The notes: a model not told the origin generated them from the letters alone. Counted from the first letter of the stretch, positions 19,180 to 28,043 are shown. The stretch is 64,000 nucleotides of DNA from Betaproteobacteria bacterium (GCA_029883975.1 JAOUIL010000003.1:1-64000); one strand, 5' to 3'. Numbers and translations are program-made.

Positions 19180-19408
19180 GGTGATTCTACGCCTCCCTAC
19201 GCCTGCCCTTATCGTGCACGCTAACTAGTGATTAGGCGACGACCCGCCGCCCAGGAAAGTATCCATTGGTTGAAGCATGCTCCCAATACTAGAAGCTTGT
19301 TAATGCCGATAGGTACCCAGATCTAGGATCACAAATCTAGATACGTCGAGAAACGGCCGAGCCCGAAAGCAACCGCCACACAGCACACCCCAGCGGGGCG
19401 CCAAGCGG

Positions 19409-19621
19409 CTATTCGTCCTGCTTCGCCTTCCCGCCGCCGGCCAGGTTGCCGATGAAGTAGCGCGTCAGCGCCACCCAGAACTCCTGCCCCGAATGCCTGG
19501 CCGAGAGGGCGGAGATGTCGCCGTAGCCCTTGTGCGCGATGGTCGACAACATGAGCACGAGGACAACGACGGCGGCCTTCTGCAGTAGCCCCGGCCAGAA
19601 GCCGTCCAGAGCCGCCCTCAT
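19409..19621 (-). CDS. Small single-TM protein, last gene of the hyf-like operon
   Basis: MRAALDGFWPGLLQKAAVVVLVLMLSTIAHKGYGDISALSARHSGQEFWVALTRYFIGNLAGGGKAKQDE; overlaps upstream gene stop. Confidence 0.65.
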   Translation of the reverse strand: MRAALDGFWPGLLQKAAVVVLVLMLSTIAHKGYGDISALSARHSGQEFWVALTRYFIGNLAGGGKAKQDE

Positions 19622-20124
19622 TTCATCCGCCGCGCGAGCCCCAGCACGCCGCGCAGGATGTCGATCGGCGGCGGCGGACAGCCGGGCACCGCGAAGTCCA
19701 CGGGAATGACGTTCGCTACCCGCCCGCAGCTCGCGTAGCTCTCGCCGAAGATGCCGCCGTCGCAGCCGCAATCGCCCACCGCCAGCACCAGCTTCGGATC
19801 GGGCGTCGCCTCGTAGGTGCGCTTCAGCGCCACTTCCATGTTGTGCGACACCGGGCCGGTCACCATCAGCAGGTCCGCATGGCGCGGGCTCGCGACGAAC
19901 TTGATGCCGTAGCCCTCGAGGTTGTAGTAGGGATTGTTCAGCGCGTGGATCTCGAGCTCGCAGCCGTTGCACGAGCCCGCGTCCACCTGGCGGATGCACA
20001 GCGCGCGCCCGAGGATGTGCAGGATCTCGTGGTGGATGCGCGCCACCTCGGGCAGCTTGTCGAGGTTGTAGACCGGCTCGGTGAGGATGCCGGTGCGCAG
20101 GATCTTCCAGACGATGCGCTGCAT
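19618..20124 (-). CDS. HyfI/NuoB-like [4Fe-4S] subunit of Ehr-type complex
   Basis: DAGSCNGCELEIHALNNPYYNLEGYGIKFVASPRHADLLMVTGPV...VGDCGCDGGIF...VPGCPPPP; cluster-ligand cysteines retained. Confidence 0.9.
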   Translation of the reverse strand: MQRIVWKILRTGILTEPVYNLDKLPEVARIHHEILHILGRALCIRQVDAGSCNGCELEIHALNNPYYNLEGYGIKFVASPRHADLLMVTGPVSHNMEVALKRTYEATPDPKLVLAVGDCGCDGGIFGESYASCGRVANVIPVDFAVPGCPPPPIDILRGVLGLARRMK

Positions 20125-21605
20125 CAGAGGTCGTGCCCGGAATAGGACAGGTTGAACGACTTGTTGATCAGCGGGAAGTCCGGGACGATGTTGTCCATCA
20201 CCGCGTGCTCGAGCGCCGGCCAGTTCTGCCAGGAGGGGTCGTGCGCGTGGCAGCGGCGGATCGCGCCGCCCTCCAGCTCCAGCGCGCAGAACACTTCGCC
20301 GCGCCAGCCTTCCACCCAGCCGGCGCCATAGGCCTCGCCCGCGGGCACCTGCAGCTCGACGCGATGCTCGCCGCGCGGCGGCTTGTCGCAGATCTCGCCG
20401 ATCAGGCGCAGCGACTCGAGCGTTTCGTCGAAGCGCACGCTGACGCGCGCGGCGACGTCGCCGTTGCGCTGCGTGGCCATGCGCACCTCGAGCGACTCGT
20501 AGGGCGCCCAGGCCTGGTCGCAGCGCAGGTCGATGGCGTGGCCGCTCGCGCGCGCGGCGAGCCCGGTGACGCCGAGGCGCGCCGCGAGCTCGGGACGCAG
20601 GCGGCCGGCACTTAGGAAGCGGTCCTGCAGGCCCGCGTGGCCGTCGAGGATGGCGCGCAGCGACTTCACTTCCTTCGCCAGGCGCTCGCCGTCCGCGCGC
20701 ATGCGCTCGAGCATCGGTGGCGCAACGTCGGCCGCCGCGCCGCCCGGCACGACGCCGTCCATCATGAAGCGGTGGCCGAAGATCTCGCGCGAAGCGCGCT
20801 GCCAATCCTCGCGCAGGCGCGAGAACTGGGTGAGGCCGAAGGCGAGGCCGGCGTCGTTGGCGAGCGCGCCGAGGTCGCCGAGGTGGTTGGCGACGCGCTC
20901 GCGCTCCAGCATGAGGCCGCGCAGCCACGCGGCGCGCGGCGGCAGCTCGACGCCGGCGGCGTCCTCCAGCGCCATGCAGTACGCCCAGGCGTGCGCCACG
21001 GTCGAGTCGCCCGAAATGCGCCCGGCGAGGCGGTGCGCCTCCAGCGGCGCGAGCTGCGTGAAGCGCTTCTCGATGCCCTTGTGCACGTAGCCCAGGCGCG
21101 CTTCGAGCCGCAGCACCTTCTCGCCGACGATGGAGAAGCGGAAGTGCCCCGGCTCGATGATGCCGGCATGCACCGGGCCTACCGGGATCTCGTGCACGCC
21201 GTCGCCCTCGACGCGCACGAACGGGTAGTCGATCACCCCGCAGTCGGCGAAAGCCTCGCGGCCACTCGCCGCGCGCGCGAGCGGCTGGTAGGCGGCCGGC
21301 CAGGCGCCGTGGTTGAGCCACGGCCTGCGGTCGGCGGCATTCTCCACCGTCAGGCCGAGGAGGTCGCCGAGCGCGCGCTGCATGCGCCCCGCGAAGTGGA
21401 AGACCGGCGCCAGGTCGGGAAACGTCGCCTCGCCCGCGAGCGGCAGTTCGGCCCACTGCAGTCCTTCGGGCGTCGCGTAGGCGGCGCACAGCACGCGCCC
21501 TTCCGCGCGCTCGGTGCCCCACAGCGCGACCAGGCGGCCGCCGCGCGCGGCGAGCGCGCGCGCGTGCGTCACCCAGGCTTCGCGGCGCAGGCGCTCGCGC
21601 TTCAT
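20124..21605 (-). CDS. HyfG/NuoCD-like large subunit lacking NiFe ligands (Ehr complex)
   Basis: GPVHAGIIEPGHFRFSIVGEKVLRLEARLGYVHKGIEKRF; L1 region RISGDSTVAHA, C-term NKSFNLSYSGHDL*. Confidence 0.9.
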   Translation of the reverse strand: MKRERLRREAWVTHARALAARGGRLVALWGTERAEGRVLCAAYATPEGLQWAELPLAGEATFPDLAPVFHFAGRMQRALGDLLGLTVENAADRRPWLNHGAWPAAYQPLARAASGREAFADCGVIDYPFVRVEGDGVHEIPVGPVHAGIIEPGHFRFSIVGEKVLRLEARLGYVHKGIEKRFTQLAPLEAHRLAGRISGDSTVAHAWAYCMALEDAAGVELPPRAAWLRGLMLERERVANHLGDLGALANDAGLAFGLTQFSRLREDWQRASREIFGHRFMMDGVVPGGAAADVAPPMLERMRADGERLAKEVKSLRAILDGHAGLQDRFLSAGRLRPELAARLGVTGLAARASGHAIDLRCDQAWAPYESLEVRMATQRNGDVAARVSVRFDETLESLRLIGEICDKPPRGEHRVELQVPAGEAYGAGWVEGWRGEVFCALELEGGAIRRCHAHDPSWQNWPALEHAVMDNIVPDFPLINKSFNLSYSGHDL

Positions 21606-23065
21606 CCGGCCACCATGCGCGCGGCTTCGCGGTACCAGCTCTCGAGGTACGGCGGCACGTACAGGCCGAGCACCAGCGCGATCCCCAGGTGCACGAACAC
21701 CGGCACGAGCGCGGGCTGGTGCGGCAGCGGCTTGAAGGAGGAATCGCCGAACACCATCGGCTGCACGCGCTGGAACACCGAGGCGAAGGCCACGCCCAGG
21801 CCGACGAGCAGGAACGGCGTCGCCCAGGGCTGCTCGCGCATCGCCGTGACGAGGATCAGGAACTCGCTCGCGAACACGCCGAAGGGCGGCATGCCGAGGA
21901 TCGCCAGGGAGCCGATCATCAGGCCCCAGCCGACGGTGGGGCTCGAGCGGATCAGGCCGCGGATCTCGCTCATCGTCTGCGTGCCCGCCTGCTGCGCGGC
22001 GTGGCCGACCGCGAAGAAGATGGCGGACTTGACCAGGGAATGCACCGTCATGTGCAGCAGCCCGGCGAACGTGGCCACCGCGCCGCCCACGCCGAAGGCG
22101 AAGGTGATGAGGCCCATGTGCTCGATGGACGAGTAGGCGAACATGCGCTTCACGTCGCGCTGCCGCGACAGGAAGAAGGCCGCCACCAGCACGGACAGCA
22201 GGCCGAAGAACATCATCAGCTGGCCCGCGAGCGCGGTGCCCAGGGCGCCATCGGTCAGCACCTTGCAACGCAGCACCGCGTACAGTGCGACGTTGAGCAG
22301 CAGCCCCGAGAGCACCGCGGAGACCGGCGTCGGGCCTTCGGCGTGCGCGTCGGGCAGCCAGTTGTGCACCGGCACCAGGCCCACCTTGGTGCCGTAGCCG
22401 ACGAACAGGAACGCGAACGCGAGTCCCATGATGCGTGGATCAAGGCTCGCCTTGATCGTCTCCAGCTCCGTCCAGTGCAGCGCGACCTCCGGGCCCGCGC
22501 CGGCGCGCTCGGCCGCCATGTAGAGCAGCACCGTGCCGAACAGCGCCTGCGCGATGCCCACGCCGCACAGGATGAAGTACTTCCACGCCGCCTCCAGGCT
22601 CGCCGCCGTGCGATAGACGCTCACCAGCAGCACCGTGGCGAGCGTCGCGGCCTCGGTCGCCACCCACAGGAAGCCCATGTTGTTGGTGGTGAGCGCGAGC
22701 AGCATCGTGAAGCTGAACAGCTGGTACATGCTGTGGTACAGGCGCAGGCGCCGCGGCGTCATCTTGCCGTGCGCCTGCTCGACGCGCATGTAGGGCCGCG
22801 AGAAGATCGCGGTGGTGAGCGCGACGAAGGCGGTGAGCGCCACCAGGAACACGTTCAGCGGGTCGATGAAGAACTCGCGCTGCAGCGCGAAGCGCGGGCC
22901 GGAGGCGATCACGTCGGCGGTGAGCGCCGCGGCCGCGCCGAAGGTGCCGGTGCTGAACGCGACGTTCAGCTCCGGCGCGAAGCGCCGGTGCCCGGCGAGG
23001 CCGAGCACCAGCGCGCCGGCGAGCGGCAAGCCCAGCAGGAACAGCAGCGGCTCGACGCTACTCAT
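21602..23065 (-). CDS. HyfF-like proton-translocating antiporter subunit (NuoL/M/N family)
   Basis: Multi-TM, TKVGLVPVHNWLPDAHAEGPTPVSAVLSG signature. Confidence 0.9.
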   Translation of the reverse strand: MSSVEPLLFLLGLPLAGALVLGLAGHRRFAPELNVAFSTGTFGAAAALTADVIASGPRFALQREFFIDPLNVFLVALTAFVALTTAIFSRPYMRVEQAHGKMTPRRLRLYHSMYQLFSFTMLLALTTNNMGFLWVATEAATLATVLLVSVYRTAASLEAAWKYFILCGVGIAQALFGTVLLYMAAERAGAGPEVALHWTELETIKASLDPRIMGLAFAFLFVGYGTKVGLVPVHNWLPDAHAEGPTPVSAVLSGLLLNVALYAVLRCKVLTDGALGTALAGQLMMFFGLLSVLVAAFFLSRQRDVKRMFAYSSIEHMGLITFAFGVGGAVATFAGLLHMTVHSLVKSAIFFAVGHAAQQAGTQTMSEIRGLIRSSPTVGWGLMIGSLAILGMPPFGVFASEFLILVTAMREQPWATPFLLVGLGVAFASVFQRVQPMVFGDSSFKPLPHQPALVPVFVHLGIALVLGLYVPPYLESWYREAARMVAG

Positions 23066-23717
23066 CCTTCAGCTTCTCCAGGTGGCGGATGTCCAGGCTG
23101 TCGAACTGCTGCCGGATCTGGAACAGGAACACGCCGAGGATCAGGATGCCGACCAGCACGTCGAGCGCGATGCCGAGCTCGACGACCATCGGCATGCCGT
23201 AGGTGGCCGCGGTCGCGGCGAAGAACAGGCCGTTCTCCAGCGCGAGGAAGCCGATCACCTGCGGCACGGCCTTGGAGCGCGTGATCATCATCATCAGCGA
23301 CAGCAGCACGCAGGCGAGCGCGATGCCCAGCGTGCCGCGCGCGACGGACGCCGACAGCTCGGAGATCGGCTGCGCCAGGTTGAAGGCGAAGATGACCAGC
23401 ACGATGCCGACGATCAGCGTGGTGGGAATGTTGATCAGCGTCTCGATGTCCCAGCGCACGTTCAGGCGGTCGATCACGCGGTGCAGCAGCCACGGAATGA
23501 GGAACACCTTGAGCGCGAGCGTCAGGCCCGCCGAGACGTACAGGTGCGGCTGGTGCGAGACGTAGCCCATCGCGGCCGTGGCGGCGACCAGCACCACGCC
23601 CTGCATCGTGTACAGGTGGATCAGCGACAGGATGCGCCGCTGCGCGAGCATGGCGAAGGCGAGCAGCAACAGCAGCGCCGCGAGCAGGTTGATGAACTGC
23701 AGCGCGAGGCCGCTCAT
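23058..23717 (-). CDS. HyfE-like membrane subunit (NuoK-related)
   Basis: NLLAALLLLLAFAMLAQRRILSLIHLYTMQG...VIGFLALENGLFFAA. Confidence 0.88.
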   Translation of the reverse strand: MSGLALQFINLLAALLLLLAFAMLAQRRILSLIHLYTMQGVVLVAATAAMGYVSHQPHLYVSAGLTLALKVFLIPWLLHRVIDRLNVRWDIETLINIPTTLIVGIVLVIFAFNLAQPISELSASVARGTLGIALACVLLSLMMMITRSKAVPQVIGFLALENGLFFAATAATYGMPMVVELGIALDVLVGILILGVFLFQIRQQFDSLDIRHLEKLKDE

Positions 23718-24670
23718 CGGCCGGGCGCGCCGAGCAGCAGGTTCACCAGCATGGCGATCACCGCGAGCATGAAGGCCATGCCGAGGAACTCCGGCACGCG
23801 GAAGATGCGCATCTTGGCCGACAGCGTCTCCAGCAGCGCGAGCAGGAAGCCGCCCAGCGCCAGCTTGGCGAGCAGCAGCGGCAGCGCGGCGAGCAGCGCG
23901 AGCGGCGCGTGCGCCCCGGCCACGCCCCAGGGCACGAACAGCGCGATGCCGATGCAGGCGTAGGCGAACAGCTTCAGCGCGGCCGCCCATTCCATCAGCG
24001 CGAGGTGCCGCCCCGAGTACTCGAGCACCAGCGCCTCGTGGATCATGGTCAGCTCCAGGTGCGTGGCCGGGTTGTCCACCGGCACGCGCGCGTTCTCGGC
24101 CAGCGCCACCATGACCAGCGCCACGGCCGCGAGCGCGAGGCTGGGCTGGATGCCGACCTCGCGCGCCGAGAGCGTGCGCACGATGGTGGTGAGCGAGGTC
24201 GAGTCCGAGATCAGCGCGGTGGTGAACAGCACCATCAGCAGCGCCGGCTCGGCGAGGAAGCCCACCAGCATCTCGCGGCGCGCGCCGAGCGAGCCGAAGG
24301 CGGTGCCGATGTCCATCGCGGCGAGCGACACGAACACGCGCGCCAGCGCGAACAGGCCCACCAGCGCGATCGCGTCGGCCGCGGGCGAGAGCGGCAGCTC
24401 GGTGGACAGCGTCGGCACGATGCCGCAGGCGAGCGTCATGCAGCCGAACACGAGGTACGGTGCGGCGCGAAACAGCGGCGAGGCGCGCTCGGCGAGGACC
24501 GAATCCTTGTTGAACAGCTTGTGCAGCGTGCGGTAGGGCTGCAGCAGCCCGGGGCCGCGGCGACTCTGCAGCCAGGCGCGGCACTGGTTGACCCAGCCCA
24601 GGAACAGCGGCGCGAGCGCGAGCGCCGCGAGGATCTCGAGCAGCTGCGCGGCGAAGCCGAGCGCGCTCAT
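23714..24670 (-). CDS. HyfC-like membrane subunit (NuoH family)
   Basis: CRAWLQSRRGPGLLQPYRTLHKLFNKDSV...ENARVPVDNPATHLELTMIHEALVLEYSG. Confidence 0.9.
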   Translation of the reverse strand: MSALGFAAQLLEILAALALAPLFLGWVNQCRAWLQSRRGPGLLQPYRTLHKLFNKDSVLAERASPLFRAAPYLVFGCMTLACGIVPTLSTELPLSPAADAIALVGLFALARVFVSLAAMDIGTAFGSLGARREMLVGFLAEPALLMVLFTTALISDSTSLTTIVRTLSAREVGIQPSLALAAVALVMVALAENARVPVDNPATHLELTMIHEALVLEYSGRHLALMEWAAALKLFAYACIGIALFVPWGVAGAHAPLALLAALPLLLAKLALGGFLLALLETLSAKMRIFRVPEFLGMAFMLAVIAMLVNLLLGAPGR

Positions 24671-26685
24671 CGCGTCACCCACACCAGCAACGCGATCACG
24701 GTGGCGAAGCTGTACAGCAGGTAGATGGCGATGCGCCCCTGCTGCAGCCGGCCGACGAAGCGCGCGGTCGCCTCCACCGCGCGCGCCGCCGGCAGGTAGA
24801 GCCAGTGCCAGAAATGGTCGCCCACCTCCACTGCGTAGCGCGGGCGCGCGTCGAAGGCGGTGGGCAGCTCGCGCTGCATGCGGAACAGCGGCTCGAAGAT
24901 CTGCCGCACCGGCTGGCCGAAGCCCTCGGCGGTGTCCTGCATGCGCGCGTTCTGCCACGGGTGGCCGCAGTCCCAGGCCGGCGCGCGGCGCACGCGCCCG
25001 TGGTACAGCCGCCGCACGAGGAAGAACGCGAGCGCGAAGCTCGCCGCCACGCCCGCGAGGAAGAACAGCGGCGCGTAGCTGGCGCGCTCGATCGACACCG
25101 GCACGAGCAGCCAGTTGCCGCCGGCGAGCGTCGTCAGGCTCGCGTGCACGAGCATCGTGGTCACCGGCGCGAGCACGTCCAGGCCCTGCGCGGGCAGCAG
25201 GCCGAGCGCGACGCAGCCCGCCATCAGCCACAGCATGCCGGTGCGCTCCCAGGGCCCGGCGTCGTGCGCGCCGGCGAGCTTTTCCTCGCGGTGCTGGCCG
25301 AGGAACACCACGCCGTAGAACTTGACCATCACGTAGCCGGCGAGCGCGGCCACCAGCGCGATCAGCGCCGCCACCGCGGGCACCAGCATGTTGAGGAACG
25401 AGTTGGGCAGGTGCGGGGTAAAGAGGAAGCTCTGCAGCAGCAGCCACTCCGAGACGAAGCCGCCGAGCGGCGGCAGCCCCGCGCTCGCCAGCACGCCGAG
25501 CAGCGTCGCCCAGCCGACCCAGGGCATGACGCGCATCAGCCCGCCCAGCCGCCCGAGGCTGCGCTCGCTGGTCGCGTGCAGCACCGCGCCGGTGGCGATG
25601 AACAGCAGGCTCTTGAAGAACGCGTGGCTCGCCACGTGGTAGAGCGCCGCGGTGAGCGCGAGCGCCGCCACCGCGTCCATGCCGTAGGCGGCGAACAGCA
25701 GCGCGAGCCCGATGCCGGCGAAGATCAGCCCGATATTCTCGACCGAGGACCAGGCGAGCAGGCGCTTCATGTCGGACTGCACCGCCGCGAACACCACGCC
25801 GAACAGCGCGGTGACCAGGCCGATGGCCAGCACCAGCACGCCCCACCACCAGATCTGCGCGGGCAGCAGGTCGTAGGCGACGCGCAGGAAGCCGTACACC
25901 GCGGTCTTCAGCATCACGCCGCTCATCAGCGCCGAGACGGGCGAGGGCGCCGCCGGGTGCGCTTCCGGCAGCCACACGTGCAGCGGCACGAGGCCCGCCT
26001 TGGCGCCGAAGCCGACGAGCGCGAGCACGAACGCGATCGAGGCCCAGAAGGGCGGGAGATTCTGCAGGCGCATGTTGGCGAAGCTGTAGTCGCCGGTGTT
26101 CGCCTGCAGCACGCCGAAGCAGAGCAGGATCGCGATGGCGCCCAGGTGCGCGATCAGCAGGTACAGGTAGCCCGCGCGGCGGATCTCGGCGCTGCGGTGG
26201 TTCGCGGTGACGAGGAAGAACGAGGCGAGCGCCATCGTCTCCCACATCACCATGAAGGCGTAGGCGTCGTCGGCCAGCACCACCAGCGCCATCGCGGCGA
26301 GGAACACGTGGTACTGGAAGCACAGCAGCCCGGGAGGCGTTCCCTCCGCGCGGCGGAAATACCCGGCGGAGAACAGCGAAACGCCGGCGGCGGCGCCGCC
26401 GATCACCATCAGGAAGAGCGCGGAGAGCGCGTCCAGCCGGAAGTGGAAGGGCAGCCCGGGCAGGCCGATCGGCAGCACCGCGGTCTGCGGCGTGCCCCAC
26501 ACCGCGGGCAGCGCGACGACGACCAGCGCGATCGCCACTGCGGCGCCGGCGGGAAACAGCACGCGCGCCACGAGCACGAAGCGCTGCAGCGCGGCGAGCC
26601 CCGCCACGCCGAGCACGATCCAGGCCGCGGCGAGCGCGAGCGCCGCAGCGAGCTGCGGGGCGGCGCTTACTTGCCCTCCCGGCAC
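24667..26685 (-). CDS. HyfB-like proton-translocating antiporter subunit (NuoL family)
   Basis: FGAKAGLVPLHVWLPEAHPAAPSPVSALMSGVMLKTAVYG; C-term CGHPWQNARMQDTAEGFGQPVRQIFEP. Confidence 0.9.
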   Translation of the reverse strand: MPGGQVSAAPQLAAALALAAAWIVLGVAGLAALQRFVLVARVLFPAGAAVAIALVVVALPAVWGTPQTAVLPIGLPGLPFHFRLDALSALFLMVIGGAAAGVSLFSAGYFRRAEGTPPGLLCFQYHVFLAAMALVVLADDAYAFMVMWETMALASFFLVTANHRSAEIRRAGYLYLLIAHLGAIAILLCFGVLQANTGDYSFANMRLQNLPPFWASIAFVLALVGFGAKAGLVPLHVWLPEAHPAAPSPVSALMSGVMLKTAVYGFLRVAYDLLPAQIWWWGVLVLAIGLVTALFGVVFAAVQSDMKRLLAWSSVENIGLIFAGIGLALLFAAYGMDAVAALALTAALYHVASHAFFKSLLFIATGAVLHATSERSLGRLGGLMRVMPWVGWATLLGVLASAGLPPLGGFVSEWLLLQSFLFTPHLPNSFLNMLVPAVAALIALVAALAGYVMVKFYGVVFLGQHREEKLAGAHDAGPWERTGMLWLMAGCVALGLLPAQGLDVLAPVTTMLVHASLTTLAGGNWLLVPVSIERASYAPLFFLAGVAASFALAFFLVRRLYHGRVRRAPAWDCGHPWQNARMQDTAEGFGQPVRQIFEPLFRMQRELPTAFDARPRYAVEVGDHFWHWLYLPAARAVEATARFVGRLQQGRIAIYLLYSFATVIALLVWVTR

Positions 26686-27071
26686 TCGTGCAGCTGGCGG
26701 TACACGTGCCCGTTCCTGCCGGAGACGAACGCGTACACGAAGTCGGCGCCGCCCGCGGCGCGGCCGCGCGCGCCGTAGCGCACGAACACGCAGTCGCTCA
26801 TCATCTGCGCGTCGGCGCGGTAGTCGCCCGCGTCGCCCGAGCGCAGCAGCCGCAGCGCCACGCCGCGCTCGCCCACGCGCCGCAGCTCGAACTCCAGGTC
26901 GCGTCCCACCAGGTAGCGGCAGCCGAGGCTGCCGTCGGCCTCCAGGTCGCAGCGCGCGCCGCGCCGCGTCGCCTCGTAGGGCGGTTCGAGCGCGTCCGCG
27001 GGCGCGGCGGCGACGAGCGCCGCCGCAGCCAGCGCCCGCCTAAACGCGCCGCCCGGTGTAGTCCTCGGCAA
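26667..27071 (-). CDS. Hypothetical exported protein
   Basis: Ala-rich signal peptide, small Cys-containing protein; start uncertain. Confidence 0.5.
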   Translation of the reverse strand: MPRTTPGGAFRRALAAAALVAAAPADALEPPYEATRRGARCDLEADGSLGCRYLVGRDLEFELRRVGERGVALRLLRSGDAGDYRADAQMMSDCVFVRYGARGRAAGGADFVYAFVSGRNGHVYRQLHECREGK

Positions 27072-27249
27072 TCTTGTCGTCGTAGAAGGTGGTGGGGTTC
27101 GGCGCCGCCATGAAGCGCCGGTAGACCTCGGGATAGACCTTCGGGTACTGCCAGACCTGGCCGTTGGCGAGCTCCACTTCCAGCGTCTGGTTCTTCTCGT
27201 CGTAGCCGACCGCGCGGATCTTCGAGGAGTTGACGCGCTTGCGGTCCAT
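27040..27249 (-). CDS. KTSC domain protein
   Basis: MDRKRVNSSKIRAVGYDEKNQTLEVELANGQVWQYPKVYPEVYRRFMAAPNPTTFYDDKI. Confidence 0.8.
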   Translation of the reverse strand: MDRKRVNSSKIRAVGYDEKNQTLEVELANGQVWQYPKVYPEVYRRFMAAPNPTTFYDDKIAEDYTGRRV

Positions 27250-28043
27250 CAGCGCACCCGCTTCGCGTTCCAGGCGCCGCCGCTGTCGACCGCGCCCTCG
27301 ATCGCCGCACCCTGCACGCGGCCGCTGTAGGTCTTGCCGGCCAGCCTGAACGACAGGCGCTCGCCGCGCAGCGCCACGTTCTCGAGCGCCACGTCCCCGC
27401 CCTTGGCGCGCGCGGTGCCGCTGACGCGGGTGATCTGCTGCTTCAGGTCGAGCGTCACCGGGCCGCCGGGCAGGCTCGCCGTCCAGCGTCCCTCGACCTT
27501 CGCCGGCACCACGTACAGGTAGATCAGCGTCGTGGTCACGCCGCTGATCTGCACCTTCTCCTCGAGGTCCATCTGCACGTACTTTTCCGGGATCCAGCCG
27601 GACAGCGGATAGTCGTGCGACAGCACGCGCGTGCCGGGGCGCAGCTCGGCGAGCAGCTTGTCGCGCAGCAGGTTCACGGTCTCGGGCAGCAGGTACAGGG
27701 TGAGCACCGTGGCGCGCGAGATGTCGGTCTTGAACAGGTCGGCCTTGACGAACTTCACGCGATCGGCGATGCCCTCGCGCTGCGCGTCGGCGTTCGCCTG
27801 GCGCACCAGCTCGTCCTTGATCTCGACGCCGAAGCCGCTCGCGCCGAACACCAGCGCCGCGGTGCGCACGATGCGCCCGTCTCCCGAGCCGAGGTCGACG
27901 AGGAAGTCCGTCGGGCCGACGTCGGCGTACTCCAGCATCTTCGACACCACGCTCTGCGGCGAGGGCACGTACGGCCCGGCGTCGACCGGCTTGTCGGCCA
28001 GCGCGGCGAGCGGCAGCAGCAGCGCGAGCGCCAGCAGCCTCAC
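27249..28043 (-). CDS. Predicted exported SAM-dependent methyltransferase
   Basis: VRLLALALLLPLAALA signal peptide-like; FLVDLGSGDGRIVRTAA...GVEIKDELVRQA SAM motif; GTG start. Confidence 0.75.
   Translation of the reverse strand: MRLLALALLLPLAALADKPVDAGPYVPSPQSVVSKMLEYADVGPTDFLVDLGSGDGRIVRTAALVFGASGFGVEIKDELVRQANADAQREGIADRVKFVKADLFKTDISRATVLTLYLLPETVNLLRDKLLAELRPGTRVLSHDYPLSGWIPEKYVQMDLEEKVQISGVTTTLIYLYVVPAKVEGRWTASLPGGPVTLDLKQQITRVSGTARAKGGDVALENVALRGERLSFRLAGKTYSGRVQGAAIEGAVDSGGAWNAKRVR

Noticed and set aside
13300-19300. Prophage or transposon-borne genomic island
   Set aside because: No phage structural genes, transposase, tyrosine integrase or IS ends; the attC-bounded organisation explains the region better.
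19409-26685. Functional group 4 [NiFe]-hydrogenase (hydrogenase-4)
   Set aside because: The large subunit lacks the L1 and L2 cysteine pairs needed to bind NiFe, and no maturation genes are nearby, so a hydrogenase call is not supported.
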